A DNA stretch of 18,441 nt from WS-11 sp964405235 (GTDB lineage Bacteria; Eisenbacteria; RBG-16-71-46): assembly GCA_964405235.1 (NCBI GenBank), contig CAYONG010000245.1, forward strand, positions 1-18,441, given 5' to 3'. Under the pieces are notes generated by a model, which was not told the origin of the DNA, made no database searches, and saw only the letters and a program-made list of their open reading frames with translations. The translations under genes and the position numbers were made by a program. This document shows, in pieces, positions 7,073 to 13,498 of this stretch; position 1 is the first letter of the stretch, and every line of letters begins with the position of its first letter.

Positions 7073-10000
7073 ATGATCGGCGCCCGGGCCCTCGCGACCC
7101 GGGCGCCGCGTGCTTCCGGCCCGGCCGGCGCCCGCGTCCTATTCGCCTGCGCCTCCTTCGTGGCGCTGGTCGCCGCCGAGCCCGCGTGGTGCCTGTGGCA
7201 GACGTTCGGACTCGCCGACGGCATCGCAGCGATCCAGGTGCGCGCCATCGCCGAGGACCGCTCCGAGAACATGTGGTTCGCCACCGCGTACGGCGCGAGC
7301 CGCTACGACGGCGCGGTCTTCCGGACCTTCGCGCTGGCGGACGGGCTCGTCCAGGAGGACGTTCGCGCCATCCTGACGGACAGGGCGGGGCGGGTCTGGT
7401 TCGGGACGGCCGGCGGCGTGGGCGTGTTCGACGGCGGCGCCTGGGCGGCCTACACGACGAGCGACGGCCTCGCGTCGAACGACGTGCGCGCCATGCTCCA
7501 GGATCGCGCCGGCGGCCTGTGGTTCGCGACCGGATTCGGAGCGAGCCGGTTCGATGGCGCGGCCTGGACGTCCTACCACCAGAGCGACGGGCTCGCGGCC
7601 AACCAGCTGTCGTGCCTGTTCGAGGACCACGCGGGGAACATGTGGTTCGGGACCCAGGGCGGCGGCCTCAGCCGGTTCGACGGCGCGGCGTGGACTACGT
7701 ACACCACCGTCACGACCGCCGGGGGGCTGGGGGACGACTGGATTGAATGCATCCTGGAGACGCGTGACGGCGTGCTCTGGTTCGGGACCAAGTACGGGGG
7801 CTTAAGCCGTTTCGACGGAACCTCTTGGAGCCGCATCACCACGGCCGGGAGCCTCACGTTCTCGGACGTCACGGGCTTGCGCGAAGACCGCTTCGGTGGG
7901 CTGTGGGCGGCCGCCAGCACGGGCCTGGCGCGCTTCGATGGGCTGGTCTGGCGCGCGTACACCACCGCCGAAGGCCTCGCCGGGAGCATGGTGTCGGCGC
8001 TCGCGATCGACGGCAACGGCAATGTATGGGCCGGGACCGAGAACGGCGTGAGCCGCTACGACGGCGAGAGCTGGACCTCGTTCATCGTCGCGGGGCTCGG
8101 CACGTACGGAGCGCAGGCGGTGCTCGAGGACCGCACCGGGATCGTGTGGGCTGCGTCCGGGGGCGGCGGCGTCGCACGGTACGACCGGTCGGTGTGGACG
8201 AGCGTGACCGTCGCCTCGACCGGCGGCGGGCTGGCGAGCAACCTGGTATCCGCCCTGCAGCAGGACTCCACCGGCGCGCTGTGGTTCGGCACGTCCGCCG
8301 GGGCGTCGCGCTTCGACGGGACCTCGTGGCGCACGTTCACCACCGCGGACAGCCTGGCCGGCAACAACGTCAGCGCCCTGGCGCGCGACTCGAGCGGCGC
8401 CGTCTGGCTCGGGACGACCACGGGTCTCAGCCGCTTCGACGGTGCGACGTGGAAGTCGTACACCACCGCCCGCGGACTTCCGGGGAACCGGATCCGGTCC
8501 CTGCTTGTGGACCAAGCCGGGAGCCTCTGGTGCGGAACCACGGCTGGCGTGGGTCGCCTGCAGGACACCACGTGGACTCGCTACTCGACCGCCGACGGCC
8601 TCGCCGGCACAAACGTGTACGCGATCCTACAGGACCACGCGGGGACGCTGTGGTTCGGCACCCAGGCAGGTCTCAGCCGCTTCGATGGCACGACGTGGCG
8701 CACCTACACGACTGCGAACGGCCTTGGCTCGGCCTGGGTCCTCTCCCTGGCCGAGACCCCGGACAGCGTACTGTGGGTCGGCACTGCGGGCGGCGGGGTC
8801 AGCCGCTTCGACGGCGTCCTGTGGCGCACGTACTCGACCGCGGACGGACTGCCCGATGGAACGGTGAGCGCGGCGAGCGTGGAGCACTCGGGCAACCTGT
8901 GGTTCGGGACCGCGTCGGGGGCGGCCCTTTACGAGCCCGCGCGCGTACCGCCGCAGACGGTGATCACCACCCCGCCGCCGCCGCTGTCGGCGAACCGGCT
9001 CCAGACCGTGCACTTCCTCGCGGCCTACCGCCAGGTGCTGGGCATCGAGTTCTCGACCTCCCTCGACTCCGCGCCGTGGTCGGCGTGGCTGCGCGACGAC
9101 TCGTGGATCGGCAGGGATCTCCCCGATGGCGTCCATACCCTGCGGGTAAGCGCGCGCGACATGCTGCACCACGTTGACCCCACCCCCGCCACGGCCACGT
9201 TCGAGGTGGCCGCCACCCCACCCGCGCCGGTCATCACGTCGCCGGTGTTCCGCCAGCCCGTCCGCGACAGCATGGTGGTTGGCGGCACCGCGAACGCCCT
9301 GCGGTTCCGCTCGCTGCGCGTGGACCTGAGGCCGGCCGGCGCGTCCTCATGGGAGGCGCCCGTGGCCACGACGCTCGCGCAGTCGCTCACCCCGGTGACC
9401 GACGGCGTCCTGGCGCGGCTGAACACGACTGGGCTGCCGGACGGTGACTACGAGCTCCGCCTGGCGGTGCAGGACACACTCGGGCTCACCGGTGTCGCGC
9501 TGGTCACGTTCATCATCGACAACGTGGCGCCGTGGGCGGTCCAGACCACGCCGGCGCTGGTGTCCGCCCTGGACGGCGGCGATGTCTACACCACGAACAG
9601 AGAAGCGCACGTGTACATCCCGCCGCGCGGCTTGGCCCGCGACGCGGTACTGCACCTCGACCCGCTGGACCCCTCCGCCGTCCCCGCCACGCTCCCGGAC
9701 GGCGCGATCCGCGTCGCTCCCGGCTTCGCGGTGGGCACGGAAGGCGTGCCGCTCGAGAAGACCGCGGCCCTCGATCTCGAGGTCGCCGGCGATGCCGCTC
9801 CGCCCGGCACGCGGCTCACCATCTACGTCGCGGGCGATGACGGCGTGTGGCGACGGCTGGGCGGCACTCTCGACGCGGCGGGCGCGCGCCTCGCGACGCC
9901 GTTTTCCGCCGCCGGCAATTACGCGATATTCGCCGCGCCGGCCGGGGCGTCGCCGGCGGGAGGGTCGCTGGCCCTCTCGCTCACGCCGCGCATCTTCTCG

Positions 10001-10261
10001 TCGCGCGGCGCGTTCGCGAACCCCAGCGTCCGGATCGGCTTCGTGCTGGCGCGCGCGGGGACGGTACGGGTGACGATTCACAATCGGGCGGGCCGGCTGG
10101 TGCGGGTCGTGATGTCGGGAGAAACCCTCGGACCGGGGACGAACCTCGTGAGCTGGGACGGGCGGGACGAGGACCACCACGACGTCGAGGCGGGGCTGTT
10201 CTTCGTCACGGTCGAGGCGCTGGGCGAGACGCGCACGCAGACGCTGGGGGTGGTGCGTTGA
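7073..10261 (+). CDS. Secreted double Reg_prop propeller protein with FlgD-like tail, 1062 aa
   Basis: An N-terminal hydrophobic segment (ARVLFACASFVALVAAEPAW) acts as a probable signal peptide. Residues 41 to about 622 hold fourteen Reg_prop repeats of the type D-x-x-G-x-[LVM]-W-[FAV]-[GA]-T, then SRFDG, then W-x-x-[YF]-T-T-x-x-GL, enough for two seven-bladed propellers. Residues about 625-712 resemble a Y_Y_Y/Ig-like domain (FSTSLDSAPWSAW, LPDGVHTLRVSARD). More Ig-like and beta-rich domains follow, and residues about 964-1062 form an FlgD-like module (SLTPRIFSSRG, IHNRAGRLVR, VSWDGRD, AGLFFVTV). In hybrid two-component sensors this propeller-Y_Y_Y ectodomain leads to a membrane helix and a histidine kinase; here both are absent. 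The start could also be GTG 7064 or TTG 7061, which sit better behind GAGGCGG at 7046-7052. A ligand-binding or scaffold role is inferred. Confidence 0.82.
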   Translation: MIGARALATRAPRASGPAGARVLFACASFVALVAAEPAWCLWQTFGLADGIAAIQVRAIAEDRSENMWFATAYGASRYDGAVFRTFALADGLVQEDVRAILTDRAGRVWFGTAGGVGVFDGGAWAAYTTSDGLASNDVRAMLQDRAGGLWFATGFGASRFDGAAWTSYHQSDGLAANQLSCLFEDHAGNMWFGTQGGGLSRFDGAAWTTYTTVTTAGGLGDDWIECILETRDGVLWFGTKYGGLSRFDGTSWSRITTAGSLTFSDVTGLREDRFGGLWAAASTGLARFDGLVWRAYTTAEGLAGSMVSALAIDGNGNVWAGTENGVSRYDGESWTSFIVAGLGTYGAQAVLEDRTGIVWAASGGGGVARYDRSVWTSVTVASTGGGLASNLVSALQQDSTGALWFGTSAGASRFDGTSWRTFTTADSLAGNNVSALARDSSGAVWLGTTTGLSRFDGATWKSYTTARGLPGNRIRSLLVDQAGSLWCGTTAGVGRLQDTTWTRYSTADGLAGTNVYAILQDHAGTLWFGTQAGLSRFDGTTWRTYTTANGLGSAWVLSLAETPDSVLWVGTAGGGVSRFDGVLWRTYSTADGLPDGTVSAASVEHSGNLWFGTASGAALYEPARVPPQTVITTPPPPLSANRLQTVHFLAAYRQVLGIEFSTSLDSAPWSAWLRDDSWIGRDLPDGVHTLRVSARDMLHHVDPTPATATFEVAATPPAPVITSPVFRQPVRDSMVVGGTANALRFRSLRVDLRPAGASSWEAPVATTLAQSLTPVTDGVLARLNTTGLPDGDYELRLAVQDTLGLTGVALVTFIIDNVAPWAVQTTPALVSALDGGDVYTTNREAHVYIPPRGLARDAVLHLDPLDPSAVPATLPDGAIRVAPGFAVGTEGVPLEKTAALDLEVAGDAAPPGTRLTIYVAGDDGVWRRLGGTLDAAGARLATPFSAAGNYAIFAAPAGASPAGGSLALSLTPRIFSSRGAFANPSVRIGFVLARAGTVRVTIHNRAGRLVRVVMSGETLGPGTNLVSWDGRDEDHHDVEAGLFFVTVEALGETRTQTLGVVR
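7197..8935 (+). repeat. Fourteen in-frame Reg_prop coding repeats
   Basis: Fourteen units of about 125 bases each encode one propeller blade. Short DNA motifs such as CGCTTCGACGG and TGGTTCGG recur, but the units are diverged, so they are not a simple tandem DNA repeat. The eighth and eleventh units are the most altered (GVARYDR, GVGRLQD). Confidence 0.75.
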
Positions 10262-10270
10262 GCTCACGCC

Positions 10271-10274
10271 GGAG
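10271..10274 (+). promoter_or_regulatory. Ribosome-binding site deciding the GTG start at 10282
   Basis: GGAG at 10271-10274 lies 7 bases before GTG 10282. The competing start is TTG 10258, which overlaps the upstream stop (TTGA) and would add eight residues. The signal peptide is intact with either start. Confidence 0.5.
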
Positions 10275-10281
10275 CGGAGCC

Positions 10282-12825
10282 GTGGCCCGCCGGCGATTCG
10301 CGTCGAAATGGCGCGCTCCCGGCGCCATCGCGGCCTTCATCGCCTTGTTGGCGGCCCTGGGCGCGCCGCGTGCCGCGCGGGCCACGCCCAGCAGCCAGGT
10401 GCCGGTGGGACCGCGCGCGATCGGCATGGGCGGGGCGTTCAGCGCGCTGGCCGACGACGCGAGCGCGCTGTTCTGGAATCCCGCGGGGCTCGCGCGCGTC
10501 GGGCACCAGGAGGTCACGGGCTCGTACGCCAACCTTTACGACACCGGCACCAAAGACAATCTCGTCTCGTTCGTGCTGCCGCTCTCGCCGGACCGGGCCG
10601 CGGGGGCCGACTGGTATCATTCCGGATTCGACGACGGCGTGCTGGGCTTCTCCGAGAACCGCGTGACGCTCGGCGCCGCGCTCAAGCTGCGCCCCTGGTT
10701 GTGGGCGGGTGCCGGCGGGAAGCTCCTCACGCGGGGCACGAGCCTCGACGGCCTGAACATCGCGTCCGGGCGCGGATTCGGCCTCGACTTAGGCCTTCTC
10801 GCCTCGCCCGCCGACCGCTGGCGCCTGGGGCTGGTGGGGCAGGACCTCACGGGGACGAGCCTGCGTTCGCCCGAGGGCCAGAGGGAGCGCGCGTATCCGC
10901 GCAACCTGCGCCTCGCCGCCGCCTACGTGTGGTCCAATATCGGCACCGCCGCGTTCGACGTGGACGACCGCTGGCATCTCGGCGTCGAAGCCACGCCGCA
11001 TCCGTTGCTCGCGCTGCGGGGCGGAATCGAGAAGGATCGGCGCGGAATCGAATCGGCGACTTGGTCCATGGGGCTCGGGTTCAAGGTGGGGGCGGTGCGC
11101 GCGGACTGGGCGCGGAGCATGCCCCCGACCCTCGCCACAACGGATCACTTCTCGCTCTCCATGGAGTTCAACTTCAATCCTGCGCTGCTGCGGATCGAGA
11201 AGGTGCAGACGCACGAGCTCTACACCTCGCTCTACAAGTCCTACGCGCGCGACGGGTTCGGCTCGATCCACCTGCGCAACTTGCAGGATCGCCCGCTGAC
11301 GACGCGCGTCGGGGTCTACATTCCCGATCTGATGAGCGTGCCGAGCGAGCAGGACGTGACACTGCGGCCCATGGCGGTGAACGAGCTGCCGCTCACGGCC
11401 ATCTTCGACGAGAAGGTGCTTTCGCAGCGCGGCGACCAGCCGGTCCAGGTGCAGGTCACCGCGAGCTACCAGAGCAAGCGGCTGGTGAGACGCGAGAAGG
11501 GGGTCGCCCGCACCGTCGCCTACGCCCCCGGAGCAATCGACTGGAGCGACGGCATGGCACAGGCGGCGGCGTTCGTCACGCCGCGCGATCCGGCCGTGGA
11601 CGAGCTGGCGCGTCAGGCCAGCCGCCTCGTGCTCGCCCTGGAGGGCAATCCGTTCGGCAATCGCAACCTCGCGTTCGCGGCGGCGATGACCGAAGCGCTG
11701 GCGGACCTGGGGCTAGCCTACGTGCCCGACCCCACCAACCCGTTCGCCACCATTTCCTCGACGCCGCACGCGGTGGACACCATCCACTACCCCTATCAGA
11801 CCCTCGAGCGGCTGAGCGGGGATTGCGACGACACCACGGTGCTCATGGCGTCGCTGCTCGGCAACGTCGGCGTGAACACCCGGTTCGTGGACGTTCCCGG
11901 GCACATCTTCCTGGTGGTGGACACCGGCCTGCACGAGCGCAACCGATCGGCGCTGGGCGCCGACAGCGCCATGATGGTCATCACGGACGAGGAGGTCTGG
12001 ATCCCGCTCGAGACCACGTCGCTGGCGCGCGGCTTCGCCCAGGCGTGGCGCGACGGCGCCGACCAGATCGTCGCGGCGACCGCCCGCGGCCGGGTCGACT
12101 ACATCGACGTCACCGACTCGCAGGTGCATTTCGAGCCGGTCCTGCCGCCGGGCGAGCGCCGCATCCGCACGCTCGACGAGGCCCGCTTCAACGCCCGACT
12201 GGCGGCCGAGGCGAAGGCCGTCTCGGCGATCCGCGACGAGTATTTCGCCGCGCACTTCGGCGCCGCCTCGCGCGAATTCGAAGCGACCGCGGCCGCGCTC
12301 GAAGAGGTCGCTCGGATCGATTTCGAGGGCGGGGATCTCGAGGGGGCGCGCAAGCAACTGGAGGGCGCTCTGGCCAAGGCGCCCCAGTCGGCGCCGGCGC
12401 ACAACAATCTCGGCGTGGTGCTGGCCGCGATGGACAGCCTGCGCGCCGCCGATGAGCACTGGCGCGCGGCCATCGCGCTGGGGCGTCGCGACGCCGGCAT
12501 CGCGCTGAACCGGGGGCTCGCTCGCTGGGCCGTGGGGGACAGTGTCTCGGCCGGGCAGATGCTCGGCACAGCCGTCGCCGAAGCCGGGGGCTACGTCGCC
12601 GCGTGTCGCCTTATCGCGCTCGCCCCCGAGGACTCGCTCGACCGTGCCGCAGACCTGGCGCCCGAAGACTTGACACTGCGCGCGCGAATCCGTAATTTCC
12701 TTCGTCACAACACCGTCGTCGGCAGCGAGAAGCCGCGCGCCGGGGCGCGTGCGGTGGGCGCCGAATCGAGCCCGCCTTCACTCCCCGTTCGCGGTATCGG
12801 GAAGTACTTGTACTGGATCGAGTGA
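10282..12825 (+). CDS. PorV/UPF0164-like barrel fused to transglutaminase-like and TPR domains, 847 aa
   Basis: After a signal peptide (ARRRFASKWR, hydrophobic core, PRAARA), residues about 34-300 match the PorV/UPF0164 outer-membrane barrel style: GPRAIGMGGAFSALADD, LFWNPAGLA, and alternating amphipathic strands ending SLSMEFNFN. Residues about 300-445 form a beta-rich linker domain. Residues about 450-650 contain a transglutaminase/cysteine-protease-like core: GDCDD with Cys515, then PGHIFLVVD with His541, then WIPLETTSL, where Glu577 occupies the usual third-residue (Asp) position. Residues about 666-775 are TPR helices (AHNNLG at 706-711). A flexible Pro/Ser/Arg-rich linker leads to the aromatic end KYLYWIE. 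The barrel would sit in the outer membrane with the enzyme and TPR parts probably periplasmic; substrate unknown. Start GTG 10282 is uncertain by eight residues. The small TPR gene follows after 12 bases. Confidence 0.78.
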   Translation: MARRRFASKWRAPGAIAAFIALLAALGAPRAARATPSSQVPVGPRAIGMGGAFSALADDASALFWNPAGLARVGHQEVTGSYANLYDTGTKDNLVSFVLPLSPDRAAGADWYHSGFDDGVLGFSENRVTLGAALKLRPWLWAGAGGKLLTRGTSLDGLNIASGRGFGLDLGLLASPADRWRLGLVGQDLTGTSLRSPEGQRERAYPRNLRLAAAYVWSNIGTAAFDVDDRWHLGVEATPHPLLALRGGIEKDRRGIESATWSMGLGFKVGAVRADWARSMPPTLATTDHFSLSMEFNFNPALLRIEKVQTHELYTSLYKSYARDGFGSIHLRNLQDRPLTTRVGVYIPDLMSVPSEQDVTLRPMAVNELPLTAIFDEKVLSQRGDQPVQVQVTASYQSKRLVRREKGVARTVAYAPGAIDWSDGMAQAAAFVTPRDPAVDELARQASRLVLALEGNPFGNRNLAFAAAMTEALADLGLAYVPDPTNPFATISSTPHAVDTIHYPYQTLERLSGDCDDTTVLMASLLGNVGVNTRFVDVPGHIFLVVDTGLHERNRSALGADSAMMVITDEEVWIPLETTSLARGFAQAWRDGADQIVAATARGRVDYIDVTDSQVHFEPVLPPGERRIRTLDEARFNARLAAEAKAVSAIRDEYFAAHFGAASREFEATAAALEEVARIDFEGGDLEGARKQLEGALAKAPQSAPAHNNLGVVLAAMDSLRAADEHWRAAIALGRRDAGIALNRGLARWAVGDSVSAGQMLGTAVAEAGGYVAACRLIALAPEDSLDRAADLAPEDLTLRARIRNFLRHNTVVGSEKPRAGARAVGAESSPPSLPVRGIGKYLYWIE

Positions 12826-12831
12826 AAGGAG
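12825..12831 (+). promoter_or_regulatory. Strong ribosome-binding site for the small TPR gene
   Basis: AAAGGAG, beginning on the last base of the upstream stop codon, is 6 bases before GTG 12838. It is the clearest Shine-Dalgarno sequence in the window and fixes the start. Confidence 0.75.
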
Positions 12832-12837
12832 CCGCAC

Positions 12838-13482
12838 GTGAGACGAGTCGGGATGGCATGGGCTGCGATCGTGCTTCTGGTCTCTGCGTCGCCGCAGTTC
12901 GCCGTCGGAGATCCGTCCGACTCGCGCGGCGAGTACGGGGTCACACTCGCGATCAGTGGCGAGGAGGCTCGCGCCGAGTCCATCTTCGTCACCATGCTCT
13001 CTCACACGCGCGGCGATGCGCGCGCCCTCAACAACCTGGGCAACCTGCGTCTGCTTCGCGGAGAGACCGGGGTGGCACTCGCGTTCTACGAGCGCGCGCT
13101 GCGCGGCGACTCCCTCGACGCGGGCATCCACTTCAATCGCGCCACCGCCCTCATGATAATCGGCGACCGGGAGCGTTCGGAGCATGCCTTCGCCGTCGGC
13201 GTGAGGCTGGCGGGCGGCTTCGATCGCGCTCAGGCGCTCCTGGGCCTGCCGCCCGAGAAGCAGCCCACCGAGCGCGCGGCACGCAAGTCCGCGATCGATG
13301 CCGAACAGCTGCGCGCCATGCTGCGGCGCGCCGCGACTTCGGTGCCGAAGGACTCCATTCGTCCGCTGGACTCCGTTACCACGCCGGGGGCGGCGGGCAA
13401 GCGCCCGTCGGCCTGGCGCTCGGCGGGCTCGCGCGCCTCCGACGGCAGCGATACGCCTCAGCTTCTCTACTGGAAGCGCTGA
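12838..13482 (+). CDS. Small exported TPR protein, paralogue of the preceding protein's tail, 214 aa
   Basis: GTG 12838 follows a strong AAAGGAG and starts a signal peptide (MRRVGMAW, hydrophobic core, cleavage near residue 24). Residues about 30-140 form TPR-like helix pairs, including ALNNLGNLRLLRGE and HFNRATALMIIGD. From NNLG at 65-68 the sequence aligns without gaps to the TPR tail of the barrel fusion encoded just upstream: NNLG to DAGI is 29 residues and DAGI to AGG is 31 residues in both. A hand count gives 26 identities in 81 columns. After the TPR part comes an Arg/Ser/Pro-rich, probably disordered linker and the end PQLLYWKR, echoing KYLYWIE of the neighbour. The protein is probably periplasmic and acts as a protein-binding adaptor (inferred). 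It lies 12 bases after its paralogue and 16 bases before the sensor phosphatase. Confidence 0.85.
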   Translation: MRRVGMAWAAIVLLVSASPQFAVGDPSDSRGEYGVTLAISGEEARAESIFVTMLSHTRGDARALNNLGNLRLLRGETGVALAFYERALRGDSLDAGIHFNRATALMIIGDRERSEHAFAVGVRLAGGFDRAQALLGLPPEKQPTERAARKSAIDAEQLRAMLRRAATSVPKDSIRPLDSVTTPGAAGKRPSAWRSAGSRASDGSDTPQLLYWKR

Positions 13483-13498
13483 GCTTCGATCTCCAGCC

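Noticed and set aside
7163..7192. Lipoprotein signal at Cys40 of the double propeller protein
   Set aside because: The residues before the Cys (EPAW) do not fit a lipobox, so an ordinary signal peptide is more likely.
9847..10281. Longer N terminus for the barrel fusion protein
   Set aside because: It would overlap the propeller gene by over 400 bases, reads as Arg/Gly-rich shadow, and would bury the signal peptide.
13298..13498. Longer N terminus for the CHASE2 phosphatase
   Set aside because: It overlaps the small TPR gene in another frame and has shadow composition; GTG 13499 follows the stop and precedes the first membrane helix.
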